This document shows positions 48,621 to 56,946 of a stretch of 64,000 bases of DNA, piece by piece; within the stretch, counting starts at the first letter, position 1; every line of letters begins with the position of its first letter. Location: the NCBI RefSeq assembly GCF_036208045.1, contig NZ_CP121472.1, forward strand, positions 1-64,000, read 5' to 3'. This stretch comes from Thiorhodovibrio winogradskyi. GTDB lineage: Bacteria > Pseudomonadota > Gammaproteobacteria > Chromatiales > Chromatiaceae. A model generated the notes under the pieces. That model saw only the letters and a program-made list of their open reading frames with translations, had not been told where the DNA came from and made no database searches. A program made the position numbers and the translations under genes.

Positions 48621-50102
48621 TCAGGCGTTCGAAGTTGGAGGTTGGAAGTCAGGGCTGGGGGACAGGGCTGGGGGACAGGGCTGGGGGAGGCCCTTGTTCG
48701 GGTTAAGAATGCCAGCCGGGTCGAATTGCCGCTTGATGGCATGCATCAGCCGCAAGGCCGCCGGGTCGAGTTCGCGGCTGACGAAATCACGCTTCTCCAG
48801 GCCCACGCCATGCTCGCCGGACAGGGTGCCGCCCAAGCGCACCACCAAGTCAAACACCGCATTGAGGCATTCCTGGGCGCGGCGCAGTTCGTCGGCATCA
48901 TCCGGGTCGACCAGCAGGTTGACATGGATGTTGCCATTGCCAGCGTGACCAAAATTAACAATTCGAATGCCAGTGCGTCGCGAAAGCTGGTCGAGCCCGT
49001 CGATGAAAGTCGCCATGTGGGAGACGGGCACCACCACATCCTCGTTGATTTTTTTCGGCGCCACGTGACGCAGCGCGGGCGACAGTGCCTTGCGCGTTTT
49101 CCATAGCGCCGCCACATCCGCCGGATCGGCGGCGGTGCGCAGCTCCAGCAGGCCCGGCACGCGCGCGGCGGCGCTGACAGCGGCGGCGGATTTGTCCACA
49201 CAATCGGCCGGTCCGTCGACCTCGATCATCAGCATGGCGCCGGTCTCGGGCGCGAGGCCAAGGTCGGAGAATTCGCGCACCATCTCGATGGCGGCCGCGT
49301 CCATGAACTCCAATGCGCAGGGCGTGACCGGCTGTGCCATGATGGCGGCGACCGCGGTGGCGGCGGCATGAATATCCCGGTAGGTTGCGGCCAGGGTGCG
49401 GCGATCCTCGGTCAGGGGGGTGAGCTTCAGGGTGGCGCCGACAATCAGCCCCAGGGTGCCCTCGGAGCCGATCAATAGCCGGGTCAAGTCATAGCCGACC
49501 ACGCCCTTGGTGGTGTTCACGCCCGTGCGGATGAGTTCGCCGGTCCCTGTCACCGCCGTCAATCCCAGGGTGTTCTCGCGTGGGGTGCCGTACTTCACCG
49601 CGCGCGGTCCGGCGGAGTTATAGGCGAGATTGCCGCCGATGGTGCAGACCGCCGCGCTGGTCGGGTCCGGCGGCCAGAAAAACCCCTGTGCCGCCAGCGC
49701 TTGCTGCAACCGTTGATTGGTCAGCCCGGGTTCGACACGGGCCAGGCGATTGGCGCCATCGATCTCGAGCAGGCGATTCATGCGCTCGAAAGCAATGACC
49801 AGACCGCCGCGCTCGGGCACTGTCGCACCCGTGGTGCCTGTGCCCAGACCGCGCGCAGTGACTGGCAGCTGCTCGTTCGCACAGAGTCGGACCAATTGCC
49901 GCACCTGCTCGGCATCATGCACAAAAACCACGGCACCCGGCTGACCCTGACGGCGGCTGTTGTCATAGCCATAGGCCCAGCAGTCGGCGGGATCGGTCAG
50001 TAGCGCATCGGTGCCGACGATGTCCGCCAGCGCGCGCCTAAGCCGATCAGGAAGCCGATCAGGTGCTGGGTGGGGATACTGTGTTTGTTGCACTGATGAC
50101 AT
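48621..50102 (-). CDS. FAD-linked oxidase (GlcD/D-lactate dehydrogenase type)
   Basis: The protein (493 residues from ATG 50102; a GTG at 50129 is also possible) has a PCMH-type FAD-binding domain (TARGLGTGTTGATVPERGG, CTIGGNLAYNSAGPRAVKYG, LLIGSEGTLGLI) and the FAD-oxidase C-terminal domain (NFGHAGNGNIHVNLL, GTLSGEHGVGLEKR). It resembles glycolate oxidase subunit GlcD and bacterial D-lactate dehydrogenase. The substrate is a 2-hydroxy acid by family; glycolate is attractive in an autotroph but not proven. No glcE or glcF is adjacent. The tail after residue 470 is repeat-derived. The 5' end overlaps the BON lipoprotein gene. Confidence 0.88.
   Translation of the reverse strand: MSSVQQTQYPHPAPDRLPDRLRRALADIVGTDALLTDPADCWAYGYDNSRRQGQPGAVVFVHDAEQVRQLVRLCANEQLPVTARGLGTGTTGATVPERGGLVIAFERMNRLLEIDGANRLARVEPGLTNQRLQQALAAQGFFWPPDPTSAAVCTIGGNLAYNSAGPRAVKYGTPRENTLGLTAVTGTGELIRTGVNTTKGVVGYDLTRLLIGSEGTLGLIVGATLKLTPLTEDRRTLAATYRDIHAAATAVAAIMAQPVTPCALEFMDAAAIEMVREFSDLGLAPETGAMLMIEVDGPADCVDKSAAAVSAAARVPGLLELRTAADPADVAALWKTRKALSPALRHVAPKKINEDVVVPVSHMATFIDGLDQLSRRTGIRIVNFGHAGNGNIHVNLLVDPDDADELRRAQECLNAVFDLVVRLGGTLSGEHGVGLEKRDFVSRELDPAALRLMHAIKRQFDPAGILNPNKGLPQPCPPALSPSPDFQPPTSNA
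48651..48689. repeat. 13-bp G-rich tandem repeat, potential G-quadruplex
   Basis: The unit AGGGCTGGGGGAC occurs three times (the last one base different). On the plus strand this gives six runs of three to five guanines with loops of 2-3 bases, a strong G-quadruplex pattern. It lies in the last codons of the FAD oxidase gene, just upstream of cls. Since 13 is not a multiple of three, slippage would change the C-terminus of the oxidase. Confidence 0.85.
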
Positions 50103-50682
50103 TGAAAATACGTACCACGCGCACGACACCTGGAATGCGTCGCACCTTTTCCACCGTGGCCTCGGCCTCCTCCGGAGTGACCAGACCCATCAGGTAGATC
50201 ACGCCATTTTCGGCCACTACTTTCACCCGCAGCGGGTCGAAATCCGGGATCTTGATGTCGGCCAGTGCCAGCTTGGCGCGCGAACCAAGATAGGTATCCT
50301 GACTCTTGCGCGTCAGGCTGATGTTCGGACCGATTTCGACCTCATTGTAAACCTTGGTCACCTTGGGCAGTCGGGCGATGAGCTCGGCGAAGCGACGCGA
50401 AACAGCGGCGCTCTCGGCCTGGCCGGTCAGCAGTGCCTCATAGTTGTAGCTGGTGACCGAAATGCTGCTGTGTTCGCTAATATCCGGATTTTGGTGATAG
50501 TAATGAATGGCTTGCAGTTCAATGGTCTCATCACCCAGCACGGTCTGCGCGGAGCGGCGTTCATGCAGGACGGCGCCGCCCAAGGCCACGCCTCCGACGA
50601 CCATGGGAGCGCAAGCGGACAGCAAGGTCAGGCTCATGATCAGGGTCAGCAGGATAACCAAAGGTTTCATCTGCGTGCGCAT
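50059..50682 (-). CDS. dolP: Outer-membrane lipoprotein with two BON domains (DolP/YraP)
   Basis: The protein starts at ATG 50682 (or 50670) with a lipoprotein signal peptide and lipobox LTLLSAC. Two BON domains follow (SSISVTSYNYEALLTGQAES and DPLRVKVVAENGVIYLMGLV), as in E. coli DolP, which supports outer-membrane integrity and assembly. The order lpoA-yraN-dolP matches E. coli, except that diaA between yraN and dolP is missing here. The reading frame extends to 50754 without a plausible leader. A GAGGA sequence sits directly before the 50682 start. Confidence 0.9.
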   Translation of the reverse strand: MRTQMKPLVILLTLIMSLTLLSACAPMVVGGVALGGAVLHERRSAQTVLGDETIELQAIHYYHQNPDISEHSSISVTSYNYEALLTGQAESAAVSRRFAELIARLPKVTKVYNEVEIGPNISLTRKSQDTYLGSRAKLALADIKIPDFDPLRVKVVAENGVIYLMGLVTPEEAEATVEKVRRIPGVVRVVRIFNVISATNTVSPPST

Positions 50683-50737
50683 CTTCCTCAAGTACCGGAT
50701 CCAGATGTCTTGGGCTGGGATTGAAGCAGCTGTGGAT

Positions 50738-51154
50738 TTATTGCTCGGACGCATCGAAAGCTCCCTTGATCCAATGAATCACTTCCTGACCCTCGATGGC
50801 CACCACATCGAAACGGCAGGCGCTGTCAGTCGGATGGTGGCTCAGATAGTGCCGCGCGGTCATGATGAGCTTGCGCTGCTTGCGCGTATCCACGCTGGCG
50901 CCGGCGCCGCCAAAGCGCTGCGACCGGCGGTAGCGGACCTCGACAAATGCCAGCACCTGGCGGTCGCGCATGATGAGATCAATCTCACCGAAGCGGCACC
51001 TGTGATTGGAGGCAATCCACTCAAGTCCCTGTGTTTGTAGATATTGCCGCGCCAGAGTTTCGTAGCCCTGGCCTCGTGCCAGCGCTGTCTCGGATCCGAG
51101 GCGCGGGCTCTTAGCACCCGCGCGATGGATTTGCCTCCCGCCAGACGCCGTCAT
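50738..51154 (-). CDS. yraN: YraN/UPF0102 family protein (endonuclease-like)
   Basis: The 138-residue product matches UPF0102, with a restriction-endonuclease-like fold: G-X-YETLARQYLQTQGL, RFGEIDLIMRD with the acidic active-site-like residues, and LAFVEVRYRRSQRFGGA. The function is not established; a role in DNA metabolism is suspected. Its ATG overlaps the lpoA stop by 4 bp (ATGA), so the two are translationally coupled, as in other gammaproteobacteria. Confidence 0.93.
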   Translation of the reverse strand: MTASGGRQIHRAGAKSPRLGSETALARGQGYETLARQYLQTQGLEWIASNHRCRFGEIDLIMRDRQVLAFVEVRYRRSQRFGGAGASVDTRKQRKLIMTARHYLSHHPTDSACRFDVVAIEGQEVIHWIKGAFDASEQ

Positions 51155-53037
51155 CTTTGGGCAATGAGCGACTTGGACATTGTGGAATCTGCGCTCTTGG
51201 AGGCAGGTGGGCGCGCCGCTTCGATGTGCGTGACCGGGACGGGTCCAGCCGCCTCGAAGCGCGCCAAGGCCAGTGTTCTCAGCACGCGTCCGCTGCCATC
51301 GACGCTGAGTCCGCCGCTGACGCCGGGCAGGAAATGCCCAGGATGCAGACTCATCGCGTGGGCGCGCGGCGCCAGTCGGTAGCTGTCAATGCCCATGGCG
51401 GCCAGGCGGGTCAGCGTCGCGTTGGAGCCCCCCGCGCCTGGTGGGAGTCGCGGCATCGCGCGAGCCGGGCCGCTGGAACCAATGAGCCAGGGAATGTCAA
51501 CGAAATAGAGCCCGGTCAGGGCGAGAGAATCCGTTCCACTGCCATTGTAAACATGGGAGGTGGCGAGGACCGGGAGGTTGCGCTGGTTGGCCAGTTTGAG
51601 CTTGGCCCACAGGCTTTGGGCATTGTCATCGGTCGCGATCAGGAAAATCAGATCGCCCTTGCCGGGTGCGAGCAAGGTCTCGGCCCCCGTGCCCATGCTT
51701 GCCGGCGTGGCGCCATAGACAGTCTCTCCGGCAAGGTTGCCGCCGAGGGATCGCCAGTGCTCACGAAAGGCTTTGGCCAGACGATTGCCCCAGGGGCCTT
51801 GAGGGTACAGCAGCAGAGCCGAGCGCAGCCCGGAGTCCCAGGCATAATTGGCGGCGCTGATGGCTTCATCCTCCGGAGCCAGGGTAAACTGATAGAGCGT
51901 CCCGGGCAGAGAGCGCCCCTTGTTGTCACGATTCAGCGCCAGCGTTGGCACGGGCAGTTGCTGGCGGCTGCTCAGCACGTTAACGGCGGTTTTTTGCAGT
52001 GGCCCGATCACCAGGTCGGCGCCATTTGACACGGCTCGCTCATAGGCGGCTTCGGCATCATCGGTGCTGTTGGCGGTCTTGACGCGGGGACGATTCCCGC
52101 TGGCCTGGGCCTCATCGGCATGGCGCAGGCCCCTGTCGATGGCCATGCTGGCGCCGCTGAAGTGACCACTGCGGGGTAGCAGCACCCAGACGTCCGTGCC
52201 GGGCGCATAGTCGCCGTGCAGGGCGGCATAGTAGGCGCGGGGCAATTCCTCGGTGACTGGCAAGCTGCCGTGGCGCGAACGCCAGCCGCGATACTTGCCA
52301 AGGACGGTGGCATCGGCCTGGTTGGCAGTGGAGAGCAGTTCCGCAAGACCGGCCCAGGCGCGCAGGCGTCCGCTGCCTTTTTGGCTGAGCTCTCGCAATT
52401 GCGCTGCGTCCAGGACCGACAAGGTCAATAGCAGCGAGACTTGGTTGTCGAGACGCTGCTGCGAGCCGCCGAGCATGCGATCAATTTCATCGAGCTTGGC
52501 CGCTGCCTGGACGGGATCACCACTCTGGCGGTAAGCTGCGGCCATCATGCCCAGGCGCTCGATGCGACTCTCCGGTGGCAGGCCGAAAGCGCCGAGCCGG
52601 TTGAGCTCCGTTAGAGTGCGCTCGGGCAGGGCGCTCTGCAGGGCCGCGCGGGCGGCGATCAGTTGCTCCTGGTGGCGCAGACCAGCAGTGAGGCGGCCGC
52701 TATCAATGGCACCCAGGGTGCGTAGGGCGCGCTGGGATTGGCCGCCCAGGTAGAAGGCCTCGGCCGCGCGCAACTCGAGCGCCTGGCGCGCGGGTGCGTT
52801 GGACTCCTTGGCAAGCTTGAGGTAGGCCTCGGCCGCATTCACGGCATCGCCCGCCGCCGCGGTTGACTCGATTTCCGCCAGTGCATTCGCGGGCACTCCG
52901 GTTAATAATGGCCGGTCATCTCCGCCTGGCACGGTCGCGCAGCCGGTCAGCACAATGAAGATCGCACCCACGGCCAGCCTGGGCAGGGCCGCGCGTGGTT
53001 TGGGAATGGATCGGGGAACGGACAGGGTAGGATTCAT
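51151..53037 (-). CDS. lpoA: Penicillin-binding protein activator LpoA
   Basis: LpoA is an outer-membrane lipoprotein that activates the peptidoglycan synthase PBP1A. The 628-residue product has a lipobox LTGC (C33), an N-terminal TPR-like helical domain (about 60-270, AEAYLKLAKESNAPARQ) and a C-terminal periplasmic-binding-protein-like domain (about 285-600, WVLLPRSGHFSGASMAID, NGADLVIGPLQKTAVNVL, LALNRD). A strong GGAG ribosome-binding site precedes the ATG. The start codon overlaps that of rsmI on the other strand. Confidence 0.93.
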   Translation of the reverse strand: MNPTLSVPRSIPKPRAALPRLAVGAIFIVLTGCATVPGGDDRPLLTGVPANALAEIESTAAAGDAVNAAEAYLKLAKESNAPARQALELRAAEAFYLGGQSQRALRTLGAIDSGRLTAGLRHQEQLIAARAALQSALPERTLTELNRLGAFGLPPESRIERLGMMAAAYRQSGDPVQAAAKLDEIDRMLGGSQQRLDNQVSLLLTLSVLDAAQLRELSQKGSGRLRAWAGLAELLSTANQADATVLGKYRGWRSRHGSLPVTEELPRAYYAALHGDYAPGTDVWVLLPRSGHFSGASMAIDRGLRHADEAQASGNRPRVKTANSTDDAEAAYERAVSNGADLVIGPLQKTAVNVLSSRQQLPVPTLALNRDNKGRSLPGTLYQFTLAPEDEAISAANYAWDSGLRSALLLYPQGPWGNRLAKAFREHWRSLGGNLAGETVYGATPASMGTGAETLLAPGKGDLIFLIATDDNAQSLWAKLKLANQRNLPVLATSHVYNGSGTDSLALTGLYFVDIPWLIGSSGPARAMPRLPPGAGGSNATLTRLAAMGIDSYRLAPRAHAMSLHPGHFLPGVSGGLSVDGSGRVLRTLALARFEAAGPVPVTHIEAARPPASKSADSTMSKSLIAQR

Positions 53038-53941
53038 GGTCTCTCCGCCAAATCAGTTGGATGCGGCCGTTCGGTCTGGCGTACTATACGTGGTGGCCAC
53101 GCCTATCGGCAATCTTGGCGACCTTGGTGCCCGCGCCGCCGCGATACTGGCCGGGGTGGATCTGATCGCCTGCGAGGACACACGCCACAGCCGTCGCCTG
53201 CTCGACCACCTGGGTCTCCGCAAGCCGCTGTGCGCCTATCATGATCATAACGAGGCACAGACCTATCCGCGCCTGCTCGCGCGTCTGCGGGCAGGGGAGA
53301 GCATTGCGCTGATCAGCGACGCTGGTACTCCGCTGATTAGCGATCCCGGCTTCAGTCTGGTGCGCGCAGCTCGTGCGCAAGGCGTCGATGTGGTTCCGAT
53401 CCCGGGGCCAAGCGCGCTGATCTGTGCCCTCTCGGCCGCGGGTTTGCCAAGCGATCGTTTTTTGTTCCTCGGCTTTGCGCCACGTACCAGCGCCGCAAGG
53501 CGTGCTTTTTTTGACCAGCTTGCCGAGGAGCCGGGTACTCTGCTCTTCTACGAGACTGGCAAACGTCTAGTCGCAACCCTGGAGGACAGCCGCGCCATGC
53601 TCGGCGAGAGGCGCCAGGCTGTGATCGCGCGTGAGCTGACCAAACGCTTCGAGACGTTTTTAACCGGCTCGCTCGGCGACCTGCATGCGCGTGTCAGCGC
53701 GGACAGCGAACAGCAGCTCGGGGAGTTCGTGCTCCTGATCGAAGGGGCCGGTGGCGGTGAGGGCGCGCGGCAGGAGCGCGAGGAGGCGCGCATCCTCGAT
53801 ATCCTCTGTCGCGAGCTGCCCACCCGCCAGGCGGCTGCCTTAACCGCGCGCATCACGGGTGGTCAGCGCAACCGACTCTATCGCGCGGCCCTGACGCGCC
53901 AGCGGTCAGAGTCGCAAGCTGACGACTCTTCTTATCCCTGA
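53036..53941 (+). CDS. rsmI: 16S rRNA (cytidine(1402)-2'-O)-methyltransferase
   Basis: RsmI methylates the 2'-O of C1402 in 16S rRNA with SAM. The 301-residue protein has the tetrapyrrole-methylase fold with GVLYVVATPIGNLGDLG at the start, CEDTRHSRRLLDHLG, SDAGTPLISDPGFSLV (SAM site) and VPIPGPSALICALSAAGL. The ATG at 53036 gives the family N-terminus. That ATG and the lpoA ATG share the tetranucleotide CATG, so the promoter and ribosome-binding site of rsmI must lie inside lpoA. In E. coli the same two genes are divergent but separated. Confidence 0.93.
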   Translation: MVSPPNQLDAAVRSGVLYVVATPIGNLGDLGARAAAILAGVDLIACEDTRHSRRLLDHLGLRKPLCAYHDHNEAQTYPRLLARLRAGESIALISDAGTPLISDPGFSLVRAARAQGVDVVPIPGPSALICALSAAGLPSDRFLFLGFAPRTSAARRAFFDQLAEEPGTLLFYETGKRLVATLEDSRAMLGERRQAVIARELTKRFETFLTGSLGDLHARVSADSEQQLGEFVLLIEGAGGGEGARQEREEARILDILCRELPTRQAAALTARITGGQRNRLYRAALTRQRSESQADDSSYP

Positions 53942-53946
53942 CTCCC

Positions 53947-54990
53947 GTGAAGAAATGGATGGTGTCGATCATGTTTCAAGCAGTGACTCTTGCAACCAAT
54001 GGCAGGCCAATGGCGATGCTGCCGCTGGTGTTTTGCACGCTAGCCGCGCTACCCATCTCCGCCCAGAGTGCCAGCTTCGATTGCCGCAAGGCAACCACCA
54101 AGGTCGAGCATTTGATCTGCGCCGATGCAGAGCTTGGCTCGCTTGACGGGACCCTGGGCGACCTCTATCGACGCGCGCTTGGCGATGCCGGCGCGGCCGC
54201 CGAGGCGCTGCGAACGCAGCAGCGCGACTGGCTGGCCGAACGCAACGGCTGCGACACGAACTCGTGCCTGGTGGACGCCTATCGCCAGCGCATCGCCGCT
54301 CTCAGTCTGCGTGTCGATGGACCCTTGGGGCCGATCGCGGAGCGCGAGTTGCCGGACGGTGTTGAAATTGTCCAACGCGGGCCACTCGTCGAGCTAAAGG
54401 CCAAGTATCCCCGGCTCGCAGGCGAGGACAGCGCCACCCGGAAGGCGAATCGCCAGATCGCCGCCAGCGTGCGCGAGCAGTTGCAGGATTTCAGGCAAAA
54501 CTATCTGGACTTTCTCGATGGCAACCAGGGCGAGCATTTTGGTCCGCCCTGGGCGATTGAGATTGATGTTGCACAAACCTACACCGGGCAGCGCTTCTGG
54601 ACCATCGATCTGACACTCTACAGCTATACCGGTGGCGCCCACGGTGCCTTTATGCATCAGGCGCTGGTGTTTAGCCGTGATCAGGGTGAGTCAATTCCGC
54701 CAGCCGGATTATTCCGCCCGGATAGCCCCTGGTTGTCACGGCTCGCGGAGCTAAGCCATGCCGACCTCTCCGAGCGCGAGCCATTCAATGCAGACAGCGA
54801 CGACGATTGGCTCCGCAATGGCACCGCGCCTGAAGCAGAAAACTACCAGGTGTTGCTGCCACTGGCCGATGGGCTCAAGATCATTTTTGGTCAGTATCAG
54901 ATCGGCCCCTATGCCCTTGGCATTGTTGATGTGCTGCTTGGCTATGATGAGCTGGCCGGGGTGCTGAATCCGCGCTGGTTCGGCGACTAG
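53947..54990 (+). CDS. Secreted protein with LprI-like and DUF3298-type domains
   Basis: The 347-residue protein has a signal peptide (LPLVFCTLAALPISAQSA), a DUF1311/LprI-like domain (SFDCRKATTKVEHLICADAELGSLD, with the cysteine pattern of lysozyme-inhibitor-like proteins, then LRTQQRDWLAERNGC) and a C-terminal DUF3298-type domain (YTGGAHGAFMHQALVFSRDQG). The pair of domains occurs in periplasmic proteins of unclear function; binding to lysozyme or peptidoglycan is suspected. The GTG start lies 5 bp after the rsmI stop, so the two are likely co-transcribed. Confidence 0.82.
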   Translation: MKKWMVSIMFQAVTLATNGRPMAMLPLVFCTLAALPISAQSASFDCRKATTKVEHLICADAELGSLDGTLGDLYRRALGDAGAAAEALRTQQRDWLAERNGCDTNSCLVDAYRQRIAALSLRVDGPLGPIAERELPDGVEIVQRGPLVELKAKYPRLAGEDSATRKANRQIAASVREQLQDFRQNYLDFLDGNQGEHFGPPWAIEIDVAQTYTGQRFWTIDLTLYSYTGGAHGAFMHQALVFSRDQGESIPPAGLFRPDSPWLSRLAELSHADLSEREPFNADSDDDWLRNGTAPEAENYQVLLPLADGLKIIFGQYQIGPYALGIVDVLLGYDELAGVLNPRWFGD

Positions 54991-55060
54991 CAATGCCGAG
55001 CCTTGGCCTGGCTGTCAGCTGGATGCCAGTTTGAAGCCAGTTTGATGTCGGACTCGCTGC

Positions 55061-55120
55061 CAAGTCTCGCCCAGTCTCGCCCAGTCTCGCTTAGTCTCGC
55101 TTAGTCTCGCCCAGTCTCAT
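55061..55120. repeat. 10-bp tandem repeat (six units)
   Basis: Six decamers of the form (CC/TT)AGTCTCGC run head to tail; the first and last are slightly altered. The array spans the stop codon of the minus-strand antiporter-like gene (55117-55119) and the convergent intergenic region. Slippage could alter the 3' end of that gene or its termination. Confidence 0.9.
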
Positions 55121-56946
55121 GGATACGACAGCAGCAAGGCCGCGAGTCCCCCGGCCAGGGCAAGCAACAGCATGGCAAGCTGGCGGCGCAGCCAGCCCTC
55201 GGCACGAATCAGCTGATCGAGCGCGGCTAGCATGGCTTGCTCACGCGCGACCCAGAAGGTCACCCAGGCCGCTTGCATGTTGGCCAGCGCCTGGGCCGTC
55301 CAGCGGCCAGCGCGCAGCAGACCGCGCGCGCACCAGGCCAGGGGCCACCAGAGATCGCCCGCCGGCAGCCAACGGCTTAACTGAAGCGCGATCTGGGGGG
55401 CAAAGCGGCAGAGGCTCCAGCCCAGCACCAGGGACAACAGCAGGCCCAGCGCCAGGGGCCACAGCAGAGCGGGCAGGGCTGTGAGTGGCGGCAAGTCGGG
55501 CGCGACCGCGTGCCAACCAATCCACAGCGGCAGGCTGAGTCCGGCCAGCACGCAGATCAGCCAGGCAAGTGGCATGGCGGCGGGCGGATTCCGCCGCGGC
55601 TCCTGGCGCTCCTGCCATTGGAGCCACAGTGTCCGTGCCATCAGCGCCGTCGTCCCCACTGCCGCCAGGCCCGACCAGAACAGCAGCCTCTTGTCACCCG
55701 CGCTATCGAGCGCGGATTTGTACGCCCATTTCGCCACCAGCCCGGAACCCAGGGCACCGGCCAGGGAGAGCGCCGGTAGCGCCATCAGCGTCCACAGCAG
55801 CCAGCTCGGCCAGGGCGGTGGCCGCCGGCTGATCTCGACTCCGAGAAAGAGCGCGCCCTTGTTCAAGCCATGATGGGCGGTGAACAGGATCACCGCCGCG
55901 CTAAGCATCGGCCAGTGTTGTGGCTGCAACAGCCCGAGGGACACCAGCACCGCCAGCAGGCCCATCTGGCTGACACTGGAGTAGGCTAGCACCGTCTTGG
56001 GCTGGCGCTGCACCACGCCGACCAAGGCGGCGGCGAAGGCCCCGGCCAGACCGGCGCCGAGCATCGCCAGCCCCAGTCCGCGAAAGGCCGGATCGGCGGT
56101 GGTGAGCCCCAGCGGCAAGGTGCTCAACCAGCCGACCAGACCGGCCTTGATCATGGCGCCGCTCAGCACCGCGCTGGCCGGCGTCGGGGCGACCGGATGG
56201 GCCAATGGCAGCCAAGTGTGCAGGCCGATGACCCCGGCCTTGACGCCAAAGCCGAGCCACAGCAACAGCCCGATCCAGACCCCCGACTCGGCCCGCGCCA
56301 ATGTCAGGCGCAACTCGGTCAGTGTGATCGCCAGACTGTTGCCATGGCCGCTGCCGGCGCCCCACAGCAGACCGGCCAGAATCAGGGCCTCGCCCACTAG
56401 CGCCATGATCAGATAGGCGAAACCACCACGGCGCGCCACGCGACTGCCATTGTGGATCACCAGCGGATAGGCCGCGAAGGTCATGAGCGCGAAGCCCAGG
56501 TAGAAGCTGGCGATATCCTCGGCCACCAGCAGCAGCAGATTGCCGCACAGGGTCAGTGGCCAGAAGGCGCCAAAGCGCAGCAGCCGCGCGCGACTGGTCG
56601 CATCGCCGGCGCGTGCCTGTTGCTGCTCGGCGCGCAAATAACCCCGCGCGTACCAGGCGGCCAGCGCCCACAGCAAGGCGGTCAAGGCCAGCAACAGGCG
56701 GCGTTGCCCATCCAGTTCCCAGCGTCCGCCCGTCAGCCAGGCATCGAGCCGCAAACCGCCGTCGGCGCCGAAGACAACCAGCGCGAGCGCCGGCCAGGCC
56801 GCGGTGAGCCATGGCCAATCGAGCTGTTGAAGTTTCCAACGCCCAACGTCGACCAACAGCGGCCGCAGTCCCAGCAGCAGCGGCCACAAGAGCGTGATCA
56901 GCAACAAGGGCGCCAGCGGCAGGGAGGCGAGCGGCAAGCTGGTCAT
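55117..56946 (-). CDS. Mrp/complex I antiporter-like subunit (NuoL/MnhD-type), third copy in cluster
   Basis: The 609-residue protein is a multi-spanning (about 14-16 helices) proton-conducting membrane subunit. It keeps the broken-helix lysine segment WLGFGVKAGVIGLHTWLPLAH and the proton-channel segments SGAMIKAGLVGW and SQMGLLAVLVSLGLLQ. The glutamate expected in helix 5 (FELM-type) is replaced: the segment reads FYLGFALMTFAAYPLV. Residues 470-609 form an additional helical C-terminal part. The ATG at 56946 overlaps the stop of the upstream gene (ATGA). It is the last gene of a four-gene cluster. Confidence 0.85.
   Translation of the reverse strand: MTSLPLASLPLAPLLLITLLWPLLLGLRPLLVDVGRWKLQQLDWPWLTAAWPALALVVFGADGGLRLDAWLTGGRWELDGQRRLLLALTALLWALAAWYARGYLRAEQQQARAGDATSRARLLRFGAFWPLTLCGNLLLLVAEDIASFYLGFALMTFAAYPLVIHNGSRVARRGGFAYLIMALVGEALILAGLLWGAGSGHGNSLAITLTELRLTLARAESGVWIGLLLWLGFGVKAGVIGLHTWLPLAHPVAPTPASAVLSGAMIKAGLVGWLSTLPLGLTTADPAFRGLGLAMLGAGLAGAFAAALVGVVQRQPKTVLAYSSVSQMGLLAVLVSLGLLQPQHWPMLSAAVILFTAHHGLNKGALFLGVEISRRPPPWPSWLLWTLMALPALSLAGALGSGLVAKWAYKSALDSAGDKRLLFWSGLAAVGTTALMARTLWLQWQERQEPRRNPPAAMPLAWLICVLAGLSLPLWIGWHAVAPDLPPLTALPALLWPLALGLLLSLVLGWSLCRFAPQIALQLSRWLPAGDLWWPLAWCARGLLRAGRWTAQALANMQAAWVTFWVAREQAMLAALDQLIRAEGWLRRQLAMLLLALAGGLAALLLSYP

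Noticed and set aside
55061-55120. Possible CRISPR or iteron origin
   Set aside because: Contiguous 10-bp units without spacers, no Cas or replication gene nearby.
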